A stretch of DNA of 7,177 nucleotides, taken from contig CANFLJ010000101.1 of assembly GCA_947447815.1 (NCBI GenBank), positions 1 to 7,177 of the forward strand, written 5' to 3'. The translations under genes and the position numbers were made by a program. The stretch comes from Chitinophagaceae bacterium (lineage in GTDB: Bacteria; Bacteroidota; Bacteroidia; Chitinophagales; Chitinophagaceae). The notes beneath the pieces are model-generated. The model saw only the letters and a list, made by a program, of their open reading frames with translations. It searched no databases and was not told where the DNA came from. Positions 1 to 5,643 of this stretch are shown piece by piece (the first letter of the stretch is position 1; each line of letters starts with the position of its first letter).

Positions 1-245
1 GTAACACTTCAGCTTTCAAGAGTTTCTTTAGAGTACTATAATGAAACACTTCAGGTTTGAAGAGAAACATTTGAGTTCTGTAATGCTTCTTTAGAGTACT
101 ATAATGAAACATTTCAGGTTTGAAGAGAAACATTTGAGTCCTGTAATGCATCTCTAGCGAACTATAATGAAACGTTTCAGGTCTCAAGAGAAACACTTTA
201 GCGCTGTAATGCTTCTCTAGAGTACTATAATGAAACACTTCAGAA
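1..245. repeat. 63-bp tandem repeat made of 21-bp subunits
   Basis: The word ACTATAATGA recurs at 35, 98, 161 and 224, exactly 63 bp apart, and the whole interval aligns as degenerate copies. Each 63-mer divides into three related 21-bp subunits (for example 40-60, 61-81 and 82-102). All contain a core like GAAACAYTTNAG or its variant, so this is a higher-order repeat. The leftmost copy is short by one subunit: 19-39 joins the start of subunit two to the end of subunit three. The array runs off the left edge. Because 21 and 63 are multiples of three, every reading frame is preserved through it. Plus frame 1 reads as seven-residue repeats (such as CNASLEY, YNETFQV, SRETL), broken by TGA at 58 and 121 and TAG at 199. 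The minus strand has one frame open from 250 to 1. There are no unique spacers between copies, so it is not a CRISPR array. Confidence 0.9.
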
Positions 246-423
246 CTGTACTATTCCATATCAACGTTGGACTGTTTCATCATCTTTTGGTAGTATAACA
301 GTGGAGTTTGGTAGCAAAATGCTTCCTGATGCTGATATTTTCCTTTCAATAAAGGATTCTTCAATTCCGGGTGCCAATATGTTATATGCCGTTTTAGATG
401 GAAATGTAGTTGGCCGTTACTAA
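202..423 (+). pseudogene. 3' remnant of an unrecognised gene continuous with the heptad repeats
   Basis: From the TAG at 199 to the TAA at 421, plus frame 1 is open for 73 codons but has no good start; the first ATG is near 319. It begins with the last heptad repeats (CNASLEY, YNETLQN). It then becomes ordinary-looking protein containing WTVSSSFGSITVEFGS, DADIFLSIKDS and ANMLYAVLDGNVVGRY before the stop. The mix of hydrophobic and polar residues looks much more like real protein than the His/Gln-rich reading of the opposite strand (251-445). I infer that a longer gene with a seven-residue repeat region once ran through 1-423, and that stop codons in the repeats (TGA where a sister copy has TCA) have broken it. 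I do not recognise the family. It could also be the genuine tail of a gene whose start lies to the left, if the stops were sequencing errors, though three separate stops make that unlikely. Confidence 0.4.
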
Positions 424-511
424 TTATATAGGCTGCAAATTGCATTACCCAACCCTTTTTTGGACTGATCGGAACGTCTGCATATTATATATATGAATTA
501 ATGAATAGTAA

Positions 512-700
512 AAGAATGATTTAATTGTTTCTACGCTTTCAATTGTATTCTGTATTGCGTTAGTTGCAGCCGGGAATATCCTTTATTTTGCTGCGACCAC
601 TACTTGTTTACTGAAGGGTGTAATAAAGCGCAGCAAAATAAAGATAGGAAGAGCTGCAACGGCCGCCTCAGCGGAACGCCCAAATTCAAGTAAAAAGTAA
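512..700 (+). other. possible broken small membrane-protein ORF
   Basis: This plus frame runs from the TAA at 509 to the TAA at 698 and encodes about 62 residues. It has one hydrophobic stretch (LIVSTLSIVFCIALVAAGN...), then a basic tail (KRSKIKIGRAA) and ends NSSKK. It has no in-frame ATG. An ATG at 501 starts MNSKRMI and stops at 522-524, but a one-base shift in the AAAAG run at about 509-513 would join it to the hydrophobic frame. The same DNA forms nested inverted repeats, and its last codons (AGT AAA AAG TAA) lie in a 7-bp repeat array. The frame may therefore be chance or a frameshifted remnant. This is the only gene-like content in the 395-bp stretch 424-818. Confidence 0.22.
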
Positions 701-731
701 AAAGTGATAAGTAAAAAATAATACAGAATAC
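545..731. repeat. nested inverted repeats, about 187 bp
   Basis: Three arm pairs nest inside each other. The outer pair is GTATTCTGTATT at 545-556 with its exact complement at 720-731 (12 bp). The middle pair is GTTGCAGC at 563-570 with GCTGCAAC at 653-660 (8 bp). The inner pair is TTTATTTTGCTGCG at 582-595 with its exact complement at 629-642 (14 bp), around a 33-nt spacer. The arrangement resembles a small non-autonomous element or a structured RNA. I could not see a clear target duplication outside the arms. Confidence 0.7.
688..722 (+). repeat. 7-bp tandem array, consensus AAGTAAA
   Basis: Five units of seven bases run without gaps: AAGTAAA at 688, 695 and 709, AAGTGAT at 702, and AAATAAT at 716. 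Read on the minus strand the consensus is TTTTACT, the same word as the array at 796-830, so the two arrays are inverted copies about 75 bp apart. The array contains the TAA that ends the small frame at 698. Confidence 0.75.
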
Positions 732-795
732 ATTTTCTATTGAGTAGTATTACTGCAATTTGTTAAACACATTTTGTTCGATTAGTACTCCTTCT

Positions 796-830
796 TTTTA
801 CTTTTTACTTTTTGATTATTACTTTTTACT
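796..830 (+). repeat. 7-bp tandem array, consensus TTTTACT, overlapping the permease 3' end
   Basis: Five consecutive 7-base units: TTTTACT at 796, 803 and 824, TTTTGAT at 810, and TATTACT at 817. It is the inverted partner of 688-722. The array includes the permease stop codon (819-821), and its last units encode the final Ser-Lys-Lys of that protein on the minus strand. The 3' end of the gene has therefore been written or rewritten by the repeat. No T-tailed hairpin terminator is visible nearby. Confidence 0.75.
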
Positions 831-2153
831 GGAACTACTTTCTTTTATCCAGTAAATTCCTAATCCTACAAGGATCACTCCAAAGGCTCCTGCTATGTAT
901 TCTGTTTTGGAACTGAAGAATACAAATAGCCAGATGATTAAAGAAAGTATAATGGGCAGTGGGAACAAAGGCATCTTGTAGGGAAATAGTTTTCGGGTGC
1001 CATTCTTTTGTAGCCATATAAGTCCGGCTGATTGCGAGATGAATTGGGTAAGAATTCTTACTACCACTATAGCACTGATGACATGTTTTAATTTGAATAA
1101 TAAACTGAATGCTCCACCTATTACGGCAAGCCATAAAAGGGAAAGCTTTGGTATCTTTTTTTCTTCATCGATAGAAGCAAAAGCTTTGATGAAATTTCCA
1201 TCGGCAGCGGCTGCATAAAGTACCCTGGAATAGCCCAGCATAACGGCAAATAAAGAGGAGAGGGCTACCCATAAAACAAGGATGGTAAACCAACGGGCAA
1301 TCTGCTGTCCGAACCATTTTTGCATAAGCGTACTAAACACAAAATCCGACTTAGCTGCAGTAGCAGAATCTATGTTGCCCAGCACTACCCATTGCAGTAA
1401 AAGGTATAAGCCGGCAATAGCTAGTACAGAGATAATCATACTGCGTGGAATGTTTGTTTCGGGGCGTTGAATTTCTGCTCCAAGATGACATACATTATAG
1501 TATCCCAGATAACAATAAATAGCCTTGGTAGAAGCTTGTCCGAGTATCATCCATGCTCCTATATTTACCCAGTTAAAACTAATGGGTTCCTGTGCCTGTA
1601 ATATACTGGAATCGAAATGATATAATCCAGAGCCTATTACCATGGCCAATACTGCCAAAACGCCTATCCATAAAGCCTTAGAGATTTTTCCGGTAGAAAC
1701 AATGTTGCGATTTAATAGTAGGTATAATACGGTGATTAATACTACGCAAACCAGCTTCTGTTGCCACCATTCGGGCAAAGGAATGAGGTACTGAAAATAC
1801 TGCGAAAAACCTATGGCGCCCGATGCTACTACCAAGGGTGCCTGTATAGCAGTTTGCCAGGTATATAAGAAGGCGAATAGTTTGCCATATTTCTTGCCAA
1901 AGATTATTTTCAGAAACTGATAACTACCACCTGCTTCGGGATAAGCCGCGCCTAATTCGCTCCACACAAAACTGTCGAGCAATGCGAGCAATGCTCCCAG
2001 CAACCATGCCATTAAAGCATTCTTTCCGGGCATCAGTTGCATGATGAGTGGGAGGGTAACAAAGGGGCCGATGCCCACCATGTCGATCATATTGAGCGAG
2101 ACTGCTTCGGTGAGTCCTAATCTTCGTTGTAAGCCTTGTGGAGTAGTACTCAT
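819..2153 (-). CDS. APC-superfamily amino acid permease
   Basis: This 444-residue polytopic inner-membrane transporter probably carries amino acids or related amines by proton or substrate exchange; the substrate cannot be read from sequence. The N-terminus has the family's first-helix signature (GLTEAVSLNMIDMVGIGPF, with GIGPF near residues 27-31). A central helix reads AIYCYLGYYNV, followed by GAEIQRPETNIPRS, the usual cytoplasmic loop after TM6. A later segment, GYSRVLYAAAADGNFIKAF, matches the conserved TM8-loop region. About twelve hydrophobic segments and the total length are normal for the family. The ATG shares one base with the stop of the upstream deacetylase gene (TAATG), so translation is probably coupled and the two form an operon. 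The final SKK and stop codon lie in a 7-bp repeat array. Family is confident; substrate is unknown. Confidence 0.9.
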   Translation of the reverse strand: MSTTPQGLQRRLGLTEAVSLNMIDMVGIGPFVTLPLIMQLMPGKNALMAWLLGALLALLDSFVWSELGAAYPEAGGSYQFLKIIFGKKYGKLFAFLYTWQTAIQAPLVVASGAIGFSQYFQYLIPLPEWWQQKLVCVVLITVLYLLLNRNIVSTGKISKALWIGVLAVLAMVIGSGLYHFDSSILQAQEPISFNWVNIGAWMILGQASTKAIYCYLGYYNVCHLGAEIQRPETNIPRSMIISVLAIAGLYLLLQWVVLGNIDSATAAKSDFVFSTLMQKWFGQQIARWFTILVLWVALSSLFAVMLGYSRVLYAAAADGNFIKAFASIDEEKKIPKLSLLWLAVIGGAFSLLFKLKHVISAIVVVRILTQFISQSAGLIWLQKNGTRKLFPYKMPLFPLPIILSLIIWLFVFFSSKTEYIAGAFGVILVGLGIYWIKESSSSKK

Positions 2154-3055
2154 TAATACTTTAATTCGGGATAATGATTAATGGTTATCAGACGGAAAAG
2201 CTCGGTTGTTTTTGGCAATGATGTAGCAGGATTAATACCATAATAATAGAAGTGTTCATAGTCCCCCTTTCCTGCTGCCAGTTGCATAGTGCCCTGCGAT
2301 TTATGTTCGGCAATTTCCCAGTTGGCTATGATATGATAATCCAGCACATGCTTGAATCCGAACTTCTGATTTCTGTCAAATTGAAATGGCGGAATACCAG
2401 TAGTTAGTTTAGTTTCGGGATAACCTTCCAAACCAGTAAAAGTCTGCTTGGTAGTATCGCCAATGCTCTTTACATCCATACCCAGAATTACTGGCTTTTG
2501 AGTAGTTGGTAAATCGTTGATAGTTCTTAAAGCCATGATAGATGCAGCCTTGTGATGTGCATGGGTACCCGGCACCGGCAACAGACAAAAAACAAAATCA
2601 TATTTATCCTTCGTCATGATTTCTGTAAGTCTTGTTTTAACCACCGATACATTCCAGAAAGTATCTAAAGGGGCATGAGGATTTAAACCATATTTTTCAT
2701 CCAGCTGATCTAAAAAGAAAAAGTTGCGGATACCCAGCATCTTGCCTGCATTCATCAATTCTCTTTTGCGGATAGCAGGAAGGTATTGTCGGCCAATAGC
2801 CGGATCGGTAAGATCCATGCCATAATATTCGTTGCCCAAAGTAGAATACTTGTAACCACCTTCGCCATTGGTAATGCAAACCAGGTCTACCTTGGCTTTA
2901 TAATCGTGGGCAAGTTTATATATAGTTCCCGCACAACCCGTTTCATCGTCGGGATGGGCAATTACAATCAGCACCTTTATATTGGTGGAATCAAGTTTCT
3001 GTGCAAACAATTGTGTATTGATCAGTATTAGTGATAGAAGGAATATCTTTTTCAT
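2153..3055 (-). CDS. secreted PIG-L/LmbE-family zinc deacetylase
   Basis: The protein has 300 residues from the chosen start, MKKIFLLSLILINTQLFAQ, a clear Sec signal peptide likely cut after LFA (residue 18). It should act in the periplasm or outside the cell. The family hydrolyses N-acetyl groups, typically from N-acetylglucosamine-like sugars, with a zinc ion. The first motif, AHPDDE, is at 33-38 (H34 and D37 as metal ligands, D36 or D37 as base). The second is THAHHKA at 164-170, giving the third histidine ligand. The frame stays open upstream to an ATG at 3220, but that extension crosses the hairpin cluster and has no signal peptide, so I reject it. At 300 residues it is longer than the cytoplasmic bacillithiol-type enzymes (about 240); the extra C-terminal part (about 190-300) is not recognised. 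It is first gene of an operon with the permease. Together they may release and import an acetylated amino compound, which is inference. Confidence 0.85.
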   Translation of the reverse strand: MKKIFLLSLILINTQLFAQKLDSTNIKVLIVIAHPDDETGCAGTIYKLAHDYKAKVDLVCITNGEGGYKYSTLGNEYYGMDLTDPAIGRQYLPAIRKRELMNAGKMLGIRNFFFLDQLDEKYGLNPHAPLDTFWNVSVVKTRLTEIMTKDKYDFVFCLLPVPGTHAHHKAASIMALRTINDLPTTQKPVILGMDVKSIGDTTKQTFTGLEGYPETKLTTGIPPFQFDRNQKFGFKHVLDYHIIANWEIAEHKSQGTMQLAAGKGDYEHFYYYGINPATSLPKTTELFRLITINHYPELKY

Positions 3056-3073
3056 AAATGTATATAATGCAAA

Positions 3074-3081
3074 CAAAATTA
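3074..3081 (-). promoter_or_regulatory. candidate -7 element for the deacetylase-permease operon
   Basis: The minus strand reads TAATTTTG, a full match to the Bacteroidota TAnnTTTG element, ending 18 nt before the ATG at 3055. This would give a leader of roughly a dozen bases. No good TTG/TTTG was seen at the expected upstream distance, so the call is tentative. The hairpin-rich repeats begin about 40 bp further upstream. Confidence 0.4.
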
Positions 3082-3175
3082 AGGGGTTAGGAATAATGGT
3101 ATAAAAGAATGACAGAAGCATAACAATACCCAAAAGAAAAGGGTAATCAAAAAATGCCTTATGTGCATGAATATT

Positions 3176-3192
3176 CAACCCCTTTAGGGCTG
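3176..3192. repeat. imperfect REP-like hairpin A (left copy)
   Basis: The arms CAACCCC and AGGGCTG surround a TTT loop with two mismatches. The right-hand counterpart at 3991-4007 is a perfect 7-bp stem, so this copy looks like a decayed version of the same hairpin. Confidence 0.6.
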
Positions 3193-3200
3193 TATATTCC

Positions 3201-3254
3201 TTTCTATGCATTTCATGCATAGCTATTCATATTTAATCCCTTCGGGATTATGCC
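3201..3254. repeat. 54-bp direct repeat, left copy, with hairpins B and C
   Basis: Base-for-base identical to 4024-4077. It contains hairpin B (3204-3222, CTATGCAT and ATGCATAG arms, 8 bp, loop TTC) and hairpin C (3234-3250, TAATCCC and GGGATTA arms, 7 bp, loop TTC). Identity over the linker as well as the stems points to recent copying or to gene conversion. Confidence 0.9.
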
Positions 3255-3418
3255 TAAGTAGGCTGTTAGGATGATTGTTGGTTAATACTTATTACCTAAT
3301 ACTTATTACTTAACAACTATTTCCTAATCAATACTCCAAAAGAAATGGCTAATCATTTTTGAATACGCTTCTGCAATCATCAATATCAAATAATAAAAAC
3401 TTAATTGAACAATCAGCA

Positions 3419-3435
3419 TGTCCCTGAAAGGGACA
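3419..3435. repeat. REP-like hairpin D
   Basis: Arms TGTCCCT and AGGGACA form a perfect 7-bp stem around a GAA loop. It stands 84 bp before the transposase start and has no copy elsewhere in the window, but has the same geometry as hairpins B, C and E. Confidence 0.65.
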
Positions 3436-3488
3436 AATATGAATAGCCTTATGTGCAACATATGGTTAAGAAATATAAAACACATTCA

Positions 3489-3505
3489 AAACCCCAACGG
3501 GGTTT
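3489..3505. repeat. REP-like hairpin E just upstream of the transposase
   Basis: Arms AAACCCC and GGGGTTT form a perfect 7-bp stem with an AAC loop, ending 13 nt before the transposase ATG. Both E and hairpin A follow a shared 12-base word, GCCTTATGTGCA (3446-3457 and 3156-3167), and the letters TTCAA, suggesting they are related. Its place in the presumed leader makes it a possible site for control of transposase translation. Confidence 0.65.
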
Positions 3506-3518
3506 AACTTTACCATAC

Positions 3519-3974
3519 ATGAGCACCTATACACAAATCTTGTATCAGATTGTTTTCAGTACAAAATACAGGGGCAATACATTAACAAAAGAAGATAGAA
3601 AAGATTTCTATAAATATATATGGGGTATTCTGGAACAGAAAAAATGTCATTTGTATCGCATTAATGGAACGGAAAATCATATTCATATTCTTACGCATCT
3701 TCATCCTTCTATTGCCCTTTCTGAATTAGTAAAAGACATAAAAGTTGCGGGTTCGAAGTTTATTAAAGAAAAGAAATTATTTCCTGAATTTAATGGATGG
3801 CAGGTTGGATACGGTGCTTTTACATATTCAATTGGTAAAAAAGATGCTTTAATTGAATATATAAAGAACCAAGAGGAACATCATAGAATATTGACATTCG
3901 AAGAAGAATATAAAGCCCTTTTAAAAGAACACAATATAGAGTTTGATGATAAGTTTATTTTTTACATGGATTAA
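3519..3974 (+). CDS. REP-associated/IS200-like Y1 tyrosine transposase
   Basis: This 151-residue protein is an intact HUH-superfamily single-strand transposase (Transposase_17 type). The HUH motif is the HIH of NHIHILTH at residues 54-56. The catalytic tyrosine is most likely Y114 in IEYIKNQEEHH, the usual YIxNQ helix. The conserved WQVGYGAFTYS at 94-104 is typical of this group in Bacteroidota. Enzymes of this class cut and rejoin single-stranded DNA at hairpin-bearing ends; the RAYT branch is linked to scattered REP palindromes rather than to a classic IS. I chose the ATG at 3519 (MSTYTQILYQIVFSTK) because family proteins begin there. An in-frame ATG at 3453 would translate through hairpin E. 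No tnpB-like or accessory gene is present. The surrounding perfect hairpins are its likely substrates, which is inference from context. Confidence 0.88.
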   Translation: MSTYTQILYQIVFSTKYRGNTLTKEDRKDFYKYIWGILEQKKCHLYRINGTENHIHILTHLHPSIALSELVKDIKVAGSKFIKEKKLFPEFNGWQVGYGAFTYSIGKKDALIEYIKNQEEHHRILTFEEEYKALLKEHNIEFDDKFIFYMD

Positions 3975-3990
3975 AATCATGTTGCATATT

Positions 3991-4007
3991 CAACCCTTTC
4001 AGGGTTG
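3991..4007. repeat. REP-like hairpin A' (right copy)
   Basis: Arms CAACCCT and AGGGTTG form a perfect 7-bp stem around a TTC loop, 16 nt after the transposase stop codon. It corresponds to the imperfect hairpin at 3176-3192. It lacks a T tract, so it is not obviously a terminator. Confidence 0.7.
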
Positions 4008-4023
4008 TGATTAAAATATTATT

Positions 4024-4077
4024 TTTCTATGCATTTCATGCATAGCTATTCATATTTAATCCCTTCGGGATTATGCC
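4024..4077. repeat. 54-bp direct repeat, right copy, with hairpins B' and C'
   Basis: Identical to 3201-3254 at an offset of 823 bp. Hairpin B' is at 4027-4045 and C' at 4057-4073. After it the sequence continues to resemble the left block (TTAGG, TGATT, then TAATACTTATTACT at 4106-4119 against 3297-3310). Confidence 0.9.
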
Positions 4078-4131
4078 AGGGTATACCTTTAGGTTGATTA
4101 TTACTTAATACTTATTACTTAATCAATACCC

Positions 4132-4162
4132 AAAAGAAAAGGGTAATCATTTCTGATTACCC
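4132..4162 (-). terminator. intrinsic terminator of ahcY, formed within the repeat tail
   Basis: On the minus strand GGGTAATCA pairs with TGATTACCC, a perfect 9-bp stem with a 4-nt loop (4141-4162), followed by TTTTCTTTT (4140-4132). It lies 35 bp beyond the ahcY stop. One arm and the T tract belong to the 26-bp repeat that also occurs at 3124-3149, where the second arm is missing. Confidence 0.8.
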
Positions 4163-4197
4163 TTCCTACTTACTCACTCTATTAACAAAACAAAAAA

Positions 4198-5523
4198 TTA
4201 ATATCTGTATAGCTCAGGCTTAAATGGTCCTGCAACAGGAATACCTAAGTAAGCTGATTGATCAGCAGTTAATACATCTAATTCAACACTGATTTTGCTT
4301 AAATGTAATCTTGCTACTTTCTCATCAAGGATTTTTGGTAATACATAAACCTTGTTCTCATAAGCAGCACCATTAGTCCAAAGTTCTAATTGAGCTAAAG
4401 TCTGGTTAGTGAAAGAGTTACTCATCACAAATGATGGGTGACCAGTAGCACAACCAAGGTTTACTAATCTACCTTCAGCAAGTACAATCACATCATGACC
4501 ATCTACATTGTAGATATCCACTTGTGGTTTTACGGTATCCTTAGTATGACCATAGTTAGTATTTAACCAAGCCATATCGATTTCGATATCGAAGTGACCA
4601 ATGTTACAAACGATAGTCTTATCTTTCATAGCTTTGAAGTGTTCGCCTCTGATGATATCTCTACAACCTGTAGTAGTAACCACGATATCAGCTTCAACTA
4701 TAGCGTTCTCCATTTTCTTAACTGCAAATCCGTCCATAGCAGCTTGTAAAGCACAGATAGGATCGATTTCGGTAACGATAACTCTGCAACCAGCACCTAA
4801 TAAAGAAGCAGCAGAACCTTTACCTACATCACCATAACCAGCAACAACAGCTACTTTACCAGCCATCATTACATCTGTAGCACGACGGATAGCATCAACT
4901 AAACTTTCTTTACAACCGTATTTGTTATCAAACTTAGATTTAGTAACAGAATCGTTTACATTGATAGCAGGAATATGTAAAGTACCATTTGCCATTCTTT
5001 CGTATAAACGGTGAACACCAGTAGTAGTTTCTTCACTCAATCCCTTGATGTGCTTGATTAATTCAGGGTATTTATCAAAAACGATGTTGGTTAAATCACC
5101 ACCATCATCCAGGATCATATTCAAAGGACGATCTTCGCTACCGAAGAATAAAGTTTGTTCTATACACCAGTCAGCTTCTTCCAGAGTTTCCCCTTTCCAT
5201 GCAAATACAGGAACGCCAGTTGCAGCAATAGCAGCAGCAGCATGATCTTGTGTAGAGAAGATATTACAAGAGCTCCATTTAACTTCAGCTCCTAAAGCGG
5301 TTAATGTTTCGATTAACACAGCAGTCTGAATGGTCATGTGCAGACAACCTGCAATTCTAGCACCTTTCAATGGTTGAGAAGGTCCGTATTCAGCTCTTAA
5401 AGCCATAAGACCTGGCATTTCTGCCTCTGCAAGACGAATTTCTTTACGTCCCCACTCTGCTAAGCTGATATCAGCTACTTTGTAAGCAAGAGAAAAATCA
5501 ATTGAATTAGCAATTGTACTCAT
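4198..5523 (-). CDS. S-adenosylhomocysteine hydrolase (adenosylhomocysteinase)
   Basis: This cytoplasmic NAD-dependent enzyme reversibly splits S-adenosylhomocysteine into homocysteine and adenosine. It relieves product inhibition of SAM-dependent methyltransferases in the activated methyl cycle. The protein has 441 residues, normal for the family. Substrate-side residues are in place: H62 (GCLHMT), D140 in ILDDGGD, E165 in SEETTTG, K195 and D199/N200 in VTKSKFDN, and H310 in GHFD. The NAD-binding Rossmann motif GYGDVGKG is at 229-236. The C-terminus KPELYRY supplies the conserved Lys and Tyr that reach the partner subunit's NAD in the tetramer. I start at 5523 (MSTIANSIDF); the frame stays open to 5772, but that would overlap the divergent regulator and adds no family sequence. 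It has its own promoter and terminator, so it is probably monocistronic. Confidence 0.98.
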   Translation of the reverse strand: MSTIANSIDFSLAYKVADISLAEWGRKEIRLAEAEMPGLMALRAEYGPSQPLKGARIAGCLHMTIQTAVLIETLTALGAEVKWSSCNIFSTQDHAAAAIAATGVPVFAWKGETLEEADWCIEQTLFFGSEDRPLNMILDDGGDLTNIVFDKYPELIKHIKGLSEETTTGVHRLYERMANGTLHIPAINVNDSVTKSKFDNKYGCKESLVDAIRRATDVMMAGKVAVVAGYGDVGKGSAASLLGAGCRVIVTEIDPICALQAAMDGFAVKKMENAIVEADIVVTTTGCRDIIRGEHFKAMKDKTIVCNIGHFDIEIDMAWLNTNYGHTKDTVKPQVDIYNVDGHDVIVLAEGRLVNLGCATGHPSFVMSNSFTNQTLAQLELWTNGAAYENKVYVLPKILDEKVARLHLSKISVELDVLTADQSAYLGIPVAGPFKPELYRY

Positions 5524-5545
5524 TTTGTTATTTATTTTAATTATG

Positions 5546-5577
5546 CAAACATACATTTGTAGGATAAATTTCTGCAA
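5546..5577 (-). promoter_or_regulatory. ahcY promoter
   Basis: The minus strand carries TATGTTTG (5553-5546), a full match to TAnnTTTG, with TTG at 5577-5575, 21 bp upstream. Transcription would begin near 5540, leaving an A/T-rich leader of under 20 nt. This is too short for a SAM or SAH riboswitch, so control is more likely at the promoter, with the neighbouring Lrp-type protein as a natural candidate. Confidence 0.65.
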
Positions 5578-5643
5578 CATATTTAAAATACAGAATAAAT
5601 TCCCTTTATTTTGTGGTATTATAGAATAATTCATTAATTTACT

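Larger units (their letters stand above)
3124..4152 (+). mobile_element. Y1 transposase island flanked by duplicated hairpin cassettes
   Basis: An intact Y1 transposase gene (3519-3974) lies between two related blocks in direct orientation. The left block (about 3176-3357) and right block (about 3991-4152) have the same order: a hairpin of the CAACCC...GGGTTG type, an identical 54-bp segment with two more hairpins (3201-3254 and 4024-4077), a TAATACTTATTAC-type stretch, and a tail related to CAATACCCAAAAG. A further copy of that tail, 26 bp and identical to 4124-4149, sits at 3124-3149, exactly 1000 bp upstream. This fits repeated insertion or duplication of REP-like sequences around their transposase, as known for RAYT-REP systems. 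The true element ends are not proven, and the boundaries given are those of the outermost repeats. Confidence 0.5.

Noticed and set aside
1..245. CRISPR-like array
   Set aside because: The copies are contiguous and similar over their full length, with no unique spacers, and no cas genes are present.
251..445. Minus-strand ORF of 64 codons
   Set aside because: Its His/Gln/Tyr-rich reading lacks protein character, while the plus strand of the same DNA reads as plausible protein in frame with the repeats.
3056..3220. N-terminal extension of the deacetylase to an ATG at 3220
   Set aside because: It would translate through the hairpin repeats and bury the obvious signal peptide MKKIFLLSLI inside the protein.
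3453..3518. Upstream start for the transposase
   Set aside because: The added residues are encoded by hairpin E, and family proteins start at the MSTYTQ position.
4601..5245. Plus-strand ORFs inside ahcY
   Set aside because: They are antisense shadows of a certain conserved enzyme and lack independent features.
5524..5545. SAM or SAH riboswitch before ahcY
   Set aside because: The predicted leader is under 20 nt, too short to hold an aptamer.
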